Positions 43,120 to 53,468 of a stretch of 64,000 nucleotides of DNA are shown piece after piece. The stretch comes from Heliopora coerulea (taxonomy: Eukaryota; Cnidaria; Anthozoa; Scleralcyonacea; Helioporidae). The position numbers were made by a program, and so were the translations under genes. The notes beneath the pieces were generated by a model. The model was not told where the DNA came from. It ran no database searches and saw only the letters and a list, made by a program, of their open reading frames with translations. Position 1 is the stretch's first letter, and every line of letters begins with the position of its first letter. The stretch lies in NCBI GenBank assembly GCA_030142905.1, contig JASJOG010000215.1:1-64000 (forward strand). Reading direction: 5' to 3'.

Positions 43120-45729
43120 TTGCTTCTCGCCAAATATCACACCTCCATGACTAATACAACCGCCCACTTATCACGGACGAGCCAGATACAAATACAGGCG
43201 AACCTGACCTTTACTCTCCTTTTGACTCTGAAGATGACCGCCGCTAAGGCTGTCGAAACGTCAGTCACTTCAACCAACAGTCTTTCTCAAGACTACACTA
43301 ACCTGGACGATCAACTTCCTCAAACATGTCACGATTCTCCCAGGTTCAAACCATTTACTTTATTACGATCATTTGGACGACAGAGCGAACAGCTTGCCAA
43401 CGACTACATCCGTTTCGCAAGCAAGGTCAGACGTACTCGCCAACAACTCTGGTTCAACCACCGCTGCAAGGATTTTGGTCTCGTTCCCGCAGGACTTAGA
43501 ATTAAGTCCCCGTTGAACACACAAGAGGCTATTCAGATCGTCAACTCCACCAGCAGACGACTGATCCGAGCGCGGATTAACGACTGCCACAGACGACTCA
43601 ACTTCTACAAAAACCAACAGCAACGAAGACTGGACAAGCTGAGACAACTGATACCAACAAACGTGAGTGCCGACTTACTTTCTACTGTACAAACCATTGC
43701 TGACAAACGAGCTCTCAAAAACGAAACAAAATATCGAGCGAAATACCAACAGAAACTTGAACGATTACAACGCAGCAGAACACGTAAACGACAAAAGCAT
43801 GACGATAACTGGGTCAAGAATATTTCCTCGCGCCCTTTAGACGAAACTGAAACTCGATTACTATCCTACGGACTAAAACACTCTATAACACCCAAACATA
43901 TACCGACTGAGGCGATTATATCGAGTGTCGAGGCTGTCTTAGCTTCTCAAAGAGATTTGGCAGAGGCAACAAAAGACGAGATCAGGAGTAGGGTCGCCTC
44001 CACCGTACAATCGGCCTCTATACGTGATACTAACTTGACGACAGTCGAAAAACAAGCACTCAAACGACTAAAACATGACGAAAACATTGTCATACTACCA
44101 GCAGACAAAGGACGCGTTACTGTTGTTATGGACAAGACCGATTACTACGACAAAATGGACGAACTAGTTAACGACAAACAAACCTACGAACTACTTAAAC
44201 GAGACCCTGCACCATCACTTCAACGAAAACTTAACAACAAAATTTTCTCAATGAGAAAAACTAACACGATCACTCAACAAACCTACTATCGACTCAGGTG
44301 TTCGGTACCGCGATCACCAAAGCTGTACGGACTACCGAAACTTCACAAGCCACAAATACCCATGCGACCTATAGTTTCGTTCTGTGGGTCGCCTACTTAC
44401 GAACTTTCCAAATACTTAACAACCATACTGCAACCACTAACCAACAAGTCACAACATAGACTACGATCGACTGAAAACTTCATCAACAATCTCAAAACAG
44501 TACAAATACCACACAACCACAAGCTAGTGTCTTTTGACGTGAAATCACTGTTTACCAGTATTCCGCTTCAACTGGCGCTAGAATGCACCAAAACTGCCAT
44601 CAACGAATTTACTGACGCACTTCCTTTACCTACAGGGGACATCGTGGAACTACTGGAACTTTGTCTCACATCAACTTACTTTCAATACAACGGTAAACAC
44701 TACAAACAGTTACATGGCACGGCAATGGGCTCACCCGTTTCTGTTGTGGTTGCTGAAATTGTAATGCAATCCATAGAGGAACGAGCTCTTGCAACTTACA
44801 AACACACGTTACCTTTTTGGTTTCGTTACGTTGACGACACGATTACTGCACTACCCGAAGACGAGATTGACGAGTTTCACAAACACATTAACGAACAGAA
44901 CAGTCACATACAATTTACCAAAGAAATTGAAGAAGACGGAGCTATTCCGTTCCTTGACTGTTTGGTAAGTCGTGACAATAACAAACTACAGACCACTGTC
45001 TACAGGAAACCAACGCATACTGACAGACTACTTGACCAATCGTCGTACAATCCAACCTCACACAAAGCTACCACCATCAAAACATTGACGAGACGCGCAC
45101 AACTCATTTGTAACTCACCCAACGCTCTACGCCAAGAAAATGACTACCTACAATGCGTTTTCCACAAAAACAACTATAACTCTGACTTCATCAAACTTAA
45201 CACTTACAAAGACAATGAACGCGACAAAAACAACAGTCCGACAACAACTACAGCAACGATACCCTACATAAAAGGTACGTCTGAGATTATCTCGCGTATC
45301 TTACGACCATACAACATACGAGTAGCGCACAAACCCATCACAACTTTACGACATGTACTGACTAACGTTAAGGACAGAGAACAACCGCACGAAAGACAAG
45401 GTGCAATTTACAAAATTAATTGCTCCGACTGCCAAGCCACTTATATAGGTGAGACTAGCAGAAACTTAAATATACGACTCACAGAACACAAACGAGCGAC
45501 AAAAAACGGAGACAAAACCAACCACATTGCCGAACACCACCGACAAACCAAACACAACATTGACTGGGATTCGGCAAAATGCATTACGTACAGCACCAAC
45601 TACAAACAGCGACTCACACTAGAAAGCTGGTATACGAACTTAGAACAAAATCCATTAAACCGATCACAACAATTACCGGGACCTTACAAACGACTAATTC
45701 ACAAAGTCAAACGTGCGAGCAGCCAATAG
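43120..45729 (+). CDS. PLE-1 reverse transcriptase/GIY-YIG protein, unit R2 (full length)
   Basis: 869-codon frame identical to unit L2, where motifs are listed. The TTG at 43120 is the first codon of the frame; candidate ATGs are at 43147 and 43234. Stop TAG at 45727-45729. Unit length 2658 is a multiple of three, so consecutive units share one frame, separated only by TAG and TGA-TAA. Confidence 0.93.
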   Translation: MLLAKYHTSMTNTTAHLSRTSQIQIQANLTFTLLLTLKMTAAKAVETSVTSTNSLSQDYTNLDDQLPQTCHDSPRFKPFTLLRSFGRQSEQLANDYIRFASKVRRTRQQLWFNHRCKDFGLVPAGLRIKSPLNTQEAIQIVNSTSRRLIRARINDCHRRLNFYKNQQQRRLDKLRQLIPTNVSADLLSTVQTIADKRALKNETKYRAKYQQKLERLQRSRTRKRQKHDDNWVKNISSRPLDETETRLLSYGLKHSITPKHIPTEAIISSVEAVLASQRDLAEATKDEIRSRVASTVQSASIRDTNLTTVEKQALKRLKHDENIVILPADKGRVTVVMDKTDYYDKMDELVNDKQTYELLKRDPAPSLQRKLNNKIFSMRKTNTITQQTYYRLRCSVPRSPKLYGLPKLHKPQIPMRPIVSFCGSPTYELSKYLTTILQPLTNKSQHRLRSTENFINNLKTVQIPHNHKLVSFDVKSLFTSIPLQLALECTKTAINEFTDALPLPTGDIVELLELCLTSTYFQYNGKHYKQLHGTAMGSPVSVVVAEIVMQSIEERALATYKHTLPFWFRYVDDTITALPEDEIDEFHKHINEQNSHIQFTKEIEEDGAIPFLDCLVSRDNNKLQTTVYRKPTHTDRLLDQSSYNPTSHKATTIKTLTRRAQLICNSPNALRQENDYLQCVFHKNNYNSDFIKLNTYKDNERDKNNSPTTTTATIPYIKGTSEIISRILRPYNIRVAHKPITTLRHVLTNVKDREQPHERQGAIYKINCSDCQATYIGETSRNLNIRLTEHKRATKNGDKTNHIAEHHRQTKHNIDWDSAKCITYSTNYKQRLTLESWYTNLEQNPLNRSQQLPGPYKRLIHKVKRASSQ
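43224..43266 (+). ncRNA. hammerhead ribozyme core of PLE-1, unit R2
   Basis: GACT (43224-43227), core CTGAAGA (43228-43234), helix II from GAC-C-GCC pairing with GGC-T-GTC (43236-43254, one mismatch), GAAA (43255-43258), CGTC with predicted cleavage after 43262, then AGTC (43263-43266) pairing with GACT as helix I. CUGANGA and GAAA are the hammerhead invariants. Helix III is reduced to the palindromic ACGT, a form thought to work as a dimer in PLEs. PLE-2 (27384-27424) has the same architecture with compensating changes in helices I and II, which supports the fold. It overlaps the N-terminal part of the open frame. Confidence 0.82.
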
Positions 45730-45777
45730 ACTTACACTTCGACAAACTGATAATTAACGCCTACACAACCACACCCA

Positions 45778-48387
45778 TTGCTTCTCGCCAAATATCACAC
45801 CTCCATGACTAATACAACCGCCCACTTATCACGGACGAGCCAGATACAAATACAGGCGAACCTGACCTTTACTCTCCTTTTGACTCTGAAGATGACCGCC
45901 GCTAAGGCTGTCGAAACGTCAGTCACTTCAACCAACAGTCTTTCTCAAGACTACACTAACCTGGACGATCAACTTCCTCAAACATGTCACGATTCTCCCA
46001 GGTTCAAACCATTTACTTTATTACGATCATTTGGACGACAGAGCGAACAGCTTGCCAACGACTACATCCGTTTCGCAAGCAAGGTCAGACGTACTCGCCA
46101 ACAACTCTGGTTCAACCACCGCTGCAAGGATTTTGGTCTCGTTCCCGCAGGACTTAGAATTAAGTCCCCGTTGAACACACAAGAGGCTATTCAGATCGTC
46201 AACTCCACCAGCAGACGACTGATCCGAGCGCGGATTAACGACTGCCACAGACGACTCAACTTCTACAAAAACCAACAGCAACGAAGACTGGACAAGCTGA
46301 GACAACTGATACCAACAAACGTGAGTGCCGACTTACTTTCTACTGTACAAACCATTGCTGACAAACGAGCTCTCAAAAACGAAACAAAATATCGAGCGAA
46401 ATACCAACAGAAACTTGAACGATTACAACGCAGCAGAACACGTAAACGACAAAAGCATGACGATAACTGGGTCAAGAATATTTCCTCGCGCCCTTTAGAC
46501 GAAACTGAAACTCGATTACTATCCTACGGACTAAAACACTCTATAACACCCAAACATATACCGACTGAGGCGATTATATCGAGTGTCGAGGCTGTCTTAG
46601 CTTCTCAAAGAGATTTGGCAGAGGCAACAAAAGACGAGATCAGGAGTAGGGTCGCCTCCACCGTACAATCGGCCTCTATACGTGATACTAACTTGACGAC
46701 AGTCGAAAAACAAGCACTCAAACGACTAAAACATGACGAAAACATTGTCATACTACCAGCAGACAAAGGACGCGTTACTGTTGTTATGGACAAGACCGAT
46801 TACTACGACAAAATGGACGAACTAGTTAACGACAAACAAACCTACGAACTACTTAAACGAGACCCTGCACCATCACTTCAACGAAAACTTAACAACAAAA
46901 TTTTCTCAATGAGAAAAACTAACACGATCACTCAACAAACCTACTATCGACTCAGGTGTTCGGTACCGCGATCACCAAAGCTGTACGGACTACCGAAACT
47001 TCACAAGCCACAAATACCCATGCGACCTATAGTTTCGTTCTGTGGGTCGCCTACTTACGAACTTTCCAAATACTTAACAACCATACTGCAACCACTAACC
47101 AACAAGTCACAACATAGACTACGATCGACTGAAAACTTCATCAACAATCTCAAAACAGTACAAATACCACACAACCACAAGCTAGTGTCTTTTGACGTGA
47201 AATCACTGTTTACCAGTATTCCGCTTCAACTGGCGCTAGAATGCACCAAAACTGCCATCAACGAATTTACTGACGCACTTCCTTTACCTACAGGGGACAT
47301 CGTGGAACTACTGGAACTTTGTCTCACATCAACTTACTTTCAATACAACGGTAAACACTACAAACAGTTACATGGCACGGCAATGGGCTCACCCGTTTCT
47401 GTTGTGGTTGCTGAAATTGTAATGCAATCCATAGAGGAACGAGCTCTTGCAACTTACAAACACACGTTACCTTTTTGGTTTCGTTACGTTGACGACACGA
47501 TTACTGCACTACCCGAAGACGAGATTGACGAGTTTCACAAACACATTAACGAACAGAACAGTCACATACAATTTACCAAAGAAATTGAAGAAGACGGAGC
47601 TATTCCGTTCCTTGACTGTTTGGTAAGTCGTGACAATAACAAACTACAGACCACTGTCTACAGGAAACCAACGCATACTGACAGACTACTTGACCAATCG
47701 TCGTACAATCCAACCTCACACAAAGCTACCACCATCAAAACATTGACGAGACGCGCACAACTCATTTGTAACTCACCCAACGCTCTACGCCAAGAAAATG
47801 ACTACCTACAATGCGTTTTCCACAAAAACAACTATAACTCTGACTTCATCAAACTTAACACTTACAAAGACAATGAACGCGACAAAAACAACAGTCCGAC
47901 AACAACTACAGCAACGATACCCTACATAAAAGGTACGTCTGAGATTATCTCGCGTATCTTACGACCATACAACATACGAGTAGCGCACAAACCCATCACA
48001 ACTTTACGACATGTACTGACTAACGTTAAGGACAGAGAACAACCGCACGAAAGACAAGGTGCAATTTACAAAATTAATTGCTCCGACTGCCAAGCCACTT
48101 ATATAGGTGAGACTAGCAGAAACTTAAATATACGACTCACAGAACACAAACGAGCGACAAAAAACGGAGACAAAACCAACCACATTGCCGAACACCACCG
48201 ACAAACCAAACACAACATTGACTGGGATTCGGCAAAATGCATTACGTACAGCACCAACTACAAACAGCGACTCACACTAGAAAGCTGGTATACGAACTTA
48301 GAACAAAATCCATTAAACCGATCACAACAATTACCGGGACCTTACAAACGACTAATTCACAAAGTCAAACGTGCGAGCAGCCAATAG
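45778..48387 (+). CDS. PLE-1 reverse transcriptase/GIY-YIG protein, unit R3 (full length)
   Basis: Third complete 869-codon frame, identical in translation to R2 and L2. It has no counterpart in the left arm, which is one unit shorter. All RT and GIY-YIG motifs are present. Confidence 0.93.
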   Translation: MLLAKYHTSMTNTTAHLSRTSQIQIQANLTFTLLLTLKMTAAKAVETSVTSTNSLSQDYTNLDDQLPQTCHDSPRFKPFTLLRSFGRQSEQLANDYIRFASKVRRTRQQLWFNHRCKDFGLVPAGLRIKSPLNTQEAIQIVNSTSRRLIRARINDCHRRLNFYKNQQQRRLDKLRQLIPTNVSADLLSTVQTIADKRALKNETKYRAKYQQKLERLQRSRTRKRQKHDDNWVKNISSRPLDETETRLLSYGLKHSITPKHIPTEAIISSVEAVLASQRDLAEATKDEIRSRVASTVQSASIRDTNLTTVEKQALKRLKHDENIVILPADKGRVTVVMDKTDYYDKMDELVNDKQTYELLKRDPAPSLQRKLNNKIFSMRKTNTITQQTYYRLRCSVPRSPKLYGLPKLHKPQIPMRPIVSFCGSPTYELSKYLTTILQPLTNKSQHRLRSTENFINNLKTVQIPHNHKLVSFDVKSLFTSIPLQLALECTKTAINEFTDALPLPTGDIVELLELCLTSTYFQYNGKHYKQLHGTAMGSPVSVVVAEIVMQSIEERALATYKHTLPFWFRYVDDTITALPEDEIDEFHKHINEQNSHIQFTKEIEEDGAIPFLDCLVSRDNNKLQTTVYRKPTHTDRLLDQSSYNPTSHKATTIKTLTRRAQLICNSPNALRQENDYLQCVFHKNNYNSDFIKLNTYKDNERDKNNSPTTTTATIPYIKGTSEIISRILRPYNIRVAHKPITTLRHVLTNVKDREQPHERQGAIYKINCSDCQATYIGETSRNLNIRLTEHKRATKNGDKTNHIAEHHRQTKHNIDWDSAKCITYSTNYKQRLTLESWYTNLEQNPLNRSQQLPGPYKRLIHKVKRASSQ
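45882..45924 (+). ncRNA. hammerhead ribozyme core, PLE-1 unit R3
   Basis: Exact repeat of 43224-43266, one period (2658) downstream. Confidence 0.8.
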
Positions 48388-48435
48388 ACTTACACTTCGA
48401 CAAACTGATAATTAACGCCTACACAACCACACCCA

Positions 48436-48642
48436 TTGCTTCTCGCCAAATATCACACCTCCATGACTAATACAACCGCCCACTTATCACGGACGAGCCA
48501 GATACAAATACAGGCGAACCTGACCTTTACTCTCCTTTTGACTCTGAAGATGACCGCCGCTAAGGCTGTCGAAACGTCAGTCACTTCAACCAACAGTCTT
48601 TCTCAAGACTACACTAACCTGGACGATCAACTTCCTCAAACA
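48436..48642 (+). pseudogene. PLE-1 partial unit R4 (leader only)
   Basis: Start of a fourth unit, cut after CTTCCTCAAACA, where the 12-bp target repeat and right flank begin. It ends 35 bases earlier in element coordinates than the left outer end. Confidence 0.85.
48540..48582 (+). ncRNA. hammerhead ribozyme core, PLE-1 unit R4
   Basis: Exact repeat of 43224-43266, two periods downstream. With this copy the transcribed tandem would be bounded by ribozymes. Confidence 0.8.
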
Positions 48643-48654
48643 TTTAAACTTTTT
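48643..48654. repeat. target-site duplication, right copy (12 bp)
   Basis: TTTAAACTTTTT, identical to 36491-36502. Confidence 0.85.
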
Positions 48655-50100
48655 CTACCTATCCTGGATACGATCGATAATTACGCAATAGTTAAGCCCA
48701 GCAATATTCTGAGACTTATGGAAATTTAGCGACTAACAAACGTTCTCATGCATTTCGGTATACATGACACAGCTAGACTCTTCTACTATTCGCTAAATGT
48801 TGACAAATATTTGCATGAAGTACAGGTATATATCAACTAATGTTTCTCAAAACAACTTGATCTCTTGACAAAATCTTTACTAACAACAAATTGACAGATT
48901 TCACTCTGAAAAAAAAGTTAACGCGTCAATAAAGACGTTGGTTTAGAAGAGGCCAAAAGTGCTCAAGATCCGCCTGGAGAATCTAAAATGTCAACAGGCA
49001 GAAACATTCCTGTATTGATATCTGTTGCTCTTCTCCATTAAATATTTCTTTTCTGACTTTTCAGAGACCTATGGGGTTGTCATTCTAACAATCACAGTTA
49101 ATTGATAAAAATTGTGTGCGTTGTCATAATTTCTGTTCAGCATTGTGACGTGCGACTGATGGCATTTACCATCTTATGTCTGCGTTCTTTTTTGTCTCTC
49201 ATTCAACCTCATCCAATTGCAAACAACAGGGGTATTTAAGGTCCAATTAAAAAGGTTGGTGTCATGCATGGTGACTAGCGACGTGGCTCCTTCGTTCTCC
49301 GTTCCGCACTGATCGTCTATGTTCTTTCAGCCTTTTCCTCTAAAAGCTCGCAGAGCTATTGGCGCAGCTGATTTTGTAGACGACAGTCTGTCTTATGTAT
49401 GGTATTGGTCTTATTCTTTACGTCAACTGGCGCATCACGTAAGAATAGAATATTGGTTTTATTAATTGCCACTTTGATATTGTAGCATTGAACTCTCATT
49501 AAGTTTATACAGAAGTATTTTGCACTGAAGGTACAGTTGCGATGGCCTGCCGTTCTTATTCTTTACCAGTGTTTGAACGTTCGCATCTCGTTTTTACAGC
49601 ACGTTCCATAGACTTTTCTCTAAATAATTGCGTATAATTCTTTACACGTGTTTGTCTACACTTTTGGCAGGATATTTTCAGCAAACGACTCACGTTACTT
49701 TATAAAATATTGTAACTGCGTTCAAGTTAACCAACAGAAAATTGTTTCCTTTTTCTTTCATGTAAGAGGTGGAAAAAATTAGAAAGCGTTTTGATATCTT
49801 GAGGAAAACGAGCTGAAACCCAGTGTTGAAGCGAATTCCCCGTTTCACAAAAGCTATTCCCATTTTTATTTTTCGTCGGCTATAGCCTCGTGTTTTAAAT
49901 ACGAAAAACACTCTTACTCGTTTATTAAATATTACAAAGCAAGGCATAATGAACTACCAGACAGTACAACCAACATATTCAAAGTAACTAACAAATGTAG
50001 TTACAGCGTACGCAGCAATAACCTTAACTATACACTGCCAAAACTCAATACAAATTTTACAAACAAGCAAGATTTAACAATTATTCATCGAAGTGGAGGT
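48655..50100. other. no gene; right flank of PLE-1 array
   Basis: AT-rich single-copy sequence. The minus frame 49690-49947 is unrecognised. Confidence 0.35.
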
Positions 50101-50112
50101 GAAAAATTTTTT

Positions 50113-50488
50113 TAGTATATACCTCGCATGATTGTTTTCACACACTTACTTCTTAGAATTCTTAAAACAATTTTACGGAAAGTCGGTCTGCCGCACGCTC
50201 GTCGTTGGTAAACAAAACATTTTGAAACACATTCTGAGTACATTTATCGTTAAATTTTAAACGAAACACGTATCCCTGGATAATTTAGTGTCAAATTTCG
50301 TTACTTCTTACGTATTGTCTGGCACCATGGCTTAGTTTATTCAAATTAATTTCCTTCTTCCGTAACTGAAACAAAACTGGACGCCATATTGTCTTGGTTC
50401 AAGGTGAATAGTGCTGGATATTCCGAGATAGACGAACCAATCAGATTGCGCAAAAAAACACTATTCACTTGCGAGGTATATACTAAAT
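50113..50488. repeat. foldback / MITE-like element
   Basis: AGTATATACCTCGCA near 50115 is inverted at 50471-50486 (TGCGAGGTATATACT). Just inside the right arm a second inverted pair, GTGAATAGTG / CACTATTCAC, brackets about 45 bases near 50405-50470. No coding. Confidence 0.5.
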
Positions 50489-53113
50489 TAAGCTATTCAG
50501 CTGCAAGGTTATGGAGCCGAGCAATCTACCAAAGTCCACAACAGTGAGAAAGAAGTTTCTTCATAAAAGATACGACAACACTCTCGGCCAATATATAATT
50601 ACACATCTCGGGTAGCAACGATAGCTTTAAGATACAAGAAAGGCGACTCATTTTTAAGCTAAGAACCACTCATCCCTATGGACTCAGCAAAACATTTTGT
50701 TTTCATCTATCATGGGCAGATAAAAACATCAGCTTCCCCACTGTTTACCTTATTTTAGCGAATACACATTTCTATTTTCCCCGGGTCTTTGGTGGTTTAA
50801 CCCAATGCCGATTTGCTGATTGTCGTTAAAAATAACAAATGACTTCCTTGTCGTCACTTAGCAATTCGTTTGTTTGTTTTTGTTACTCACATTTCGCTGG
50901 TTAACCTTTTATCACATGACGCCTTTTCGTTTAAACTCTAGCTTAGTTGCTTTTCCTATTTCAGAACACGTTTCTTTCGCTGACAAAAGATCTTTGCTCG
51001 AAAACGTTTGAGATCAGTCACGGCAGTTGCCAACCTTTGAACTTCTTAACTTATTTGACACTGTATACGCAGTATCCTGTTCTTATATCATTGACTAAAT
51101 TAGATATTGGCTAGATTATATACATATATGTATATATGTGAGAAGTTATATATTTCGGGAAGACGTTTTTTAATATTTTTAGGTTTTGAGCACTTATCTG
51201 GGCGTAAACCTCGCAATGTTTGTCAAGAAATAATATAAATAATTCCCATGCTCAGAAAATTATGAGATGACGTGCGTTGGACATGCTTGTTCCTGTCCAA
51301 GACGTGCCCGCGCCCGCCCAATACGTGCACGTTCTCATTCACAGCATACTCCTAGTTGCAAGGACACAATATAAACATGACAAATATAAATAAATTAACA
51401 CTACACTGTGTAAATGGTGACGTTATCAATAGTGATTTTTGCACAACCAGGACCACCGACTGTAGAACCCTCTTCCCTATACTATTATTGAATTTGATAA
51501 AAATCCAAGTAAGCAAAACCAACATGGCGCTCTAAGGGCATTCCGTATCTTGCTTTAGAGCTTTTTGTACATGATTGTCCTTGAAATATCACAAAATGTA
51601 AGGACAGATAGTTTTACACTGTCTTTTTTTATTTCTGATTCTTTAATCTCTCCCACCCCTAGCAGAACACATGCACCAATAAAAAGCAAATCTTCAAATA
51701 CATACACAATTACTTGAGTCACGGTTTCCCTGATCTCACCAAATGCCCAATTATTGTCTATTTGCAAATCAATAGCAAGACTGTCAGACAGAAATGCTAA
51801 CAACGCTCGTTTTTATTTTGAAGTCGTCGACATGATGTATGTGATGAAATAAGGTATCCCAATGATCATGCAAAGCCAAGTCTAGTGAGATTACGTAAGT
51901 GTTAAAACCCCAAAAACAGACGCTTTACGCAAATACATCCCGAGTGCGTAGCTCGAGGGGTGTATCTGGCGTAACCTCAATAACATTCAAATCATGATTA
52001 CATGTATTTTCTAACAAAAACTTGGATTCTTTTGGGAAAACATGTCTGAAATCCGAATGTGTTTTCGGAACGTAATATTCGTTCCATGTTTAATCTAACT
52101 TACACACTCGGTGATATATTCGATGAAGAGGTCGGTGGTGAATCGAAAACGACGATCTGCGTATAATTAAAGGAGGTAAAAGACAATACATCCGTAAGTA
52201 ATTTAAAAGATGGGAGAAGCATTTCATTTGTAACGACTGAGGAGCCTGGAAAAGGAGTCCACGGTTCATGCAAATACTAAAATCAACACTACTTTGGCAA
52301 CTCATTATTGGGTGAATGGGACCCCAAACGTAACATTAAAACTAAATCCGTCAGTCTTATTGGGAAATATAGAAAAGTCGATCCGGATATTCTGAACATT
52401 GGCTCAGCAAATTTGTTGTAGAAACTCGGAAGAAACAAGCACCAGAAGCCGTGTATCCTCAAACACCTTGTATACCAAATTTGCTGTGGCCTACAACGGG
52501 GTTCCTTAAAGATAATGGTCGCCAAGAATTGAATATCTTCGAGCACTCCGTATTCTAAGGCTTTTAAGAGAAACAATCAGAAAAACTTGTCTACCCTTTA
52601 AGTCTCCTTGTGAAAAGAAAACGTTGCGAAAATAAAAAGAAAGGATTTTTTAACCGAGTATTGCATGAATGCGAATTTTAAATTGTGCCCTAAAATAGTA
52701 GAAAGTAATGAGAATTTTAATAACCTAACATAGTTGTAATTGGTTTTTTGTGCTGTATAGTTTCGTATACTGCCAATCCAGTTGGCCATAGCAAGCCAGG
52801 ACAAACATTTCGTAGAATATGTAAGGAGGCCGGCATCCAAAGTCGGTTTACTAACGACAGTAGTGAGGTTACGAAATCACGACGACAACCAGGTGAACTC
52901 GATTTCCATATCTGGAATGCTAACTGACCAACGAAATATAAAGCCAAGAAGGCTGCCCATGGAGGGCAATTTAATACGTAAGTTTTAGTCTCCCACGCTA
53001 CTTTTTACATTTTCTGTAGATCCTTTTTTATAAATACAATCAAAACATCTCTTCAAATGATAGAAATAAGTTCAATAATTTCAAATATATTTCAACAAAG
53101 TCAAACCGAGTTT
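50489..53113. other. no recognised gene
   Basis: AT-rich, with a short TA/TATG-rich palindromic tract near 51115-51140. Minus frames 51555-51803, 52090-52305, 52289-52576 and 52598-52840 show no known domain. Confidence 0.3.
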
Positions 53114-53119
53114 CAGATT
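53114..53119. repeat. candidate 6-bp target duplication, left (IS3EU-like element)
   Basis: CAGATT here and CAGGTT at 56586-56591 immediately flank the TATGG...CCATA ends, matching at 5 of 6 bases. Confidence 0.55.
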
Positions 53120-53346
53120 TATGGTGGCCCAACGTTATCAAACAATTTTTTTTTTTTTTTTTATTTTCTATCCTTTTTTTTTTACGTATACTAATTTACG
53201 ACATGACTTAAAAATTACACAGCATGTCATACGCAGCATTAAAAAATATAAGGCAGACCAACGTTACCATTAAAAAAAAAAATATAAATAAAAAAATATT
53301 GAAAGGCCTAGCGTTATCAAATGACGCGGCCAAAAAGCCTGGGTTA
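53120..53346 (+). repeat. IS3EU-like left terminal inverted repeat
   Basis: Long imperfect TIR pairing with 56367-56585, with T- and A-homopolymer length differences. Confidence 0.82.
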
Positions 53347-53468
53347 CTTCAACAACCACTTAACAAACCACTCCTGCGAATTCTTGTGGACTCCTGCAAA
53401 TTCTTGTGGACTCCTTCTGTGTTCTTCATTTTACAGAAGTGTAGTCGAAATTTAAGTCAAAGGAAGAG

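Larger units (their letters stand above)
36503..48642. mobile_element. palindromic tandem array of a Penelope-like retroelement (PLE-1)
   Basis: The array is 12,140 bp. Left arm 36503-41259 (element on minus strand), spacer GTG 41260-41262, right arm 41263-48642 (element on plus strand). Within each arm the element repeats head to tail with a period of exactly 2658 bp: about 1.8 units on the left, about 2.8 on the right. Positions x and 82522-x pair across the centre, and all corresponding reading frames are identical, so the arms are essentially unmutated. Both arms start at the same element position at the centre and both 3' ends face outward. The outer ends differ by only 35 bases in element coordinates. 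A 12-bp direct repeat flanks the whole. PLEs are known for tandem and inverted arrangements; this one has both. Confidence 0.93.

Noticed and set aside
36503..48642. CRISPR-like or satellite interpretation of the regular repeats
   Set aside because: The period is 2658 bp with protein-coding units and no spacers; the genome is eukaryotic and the units are complete retroelements.
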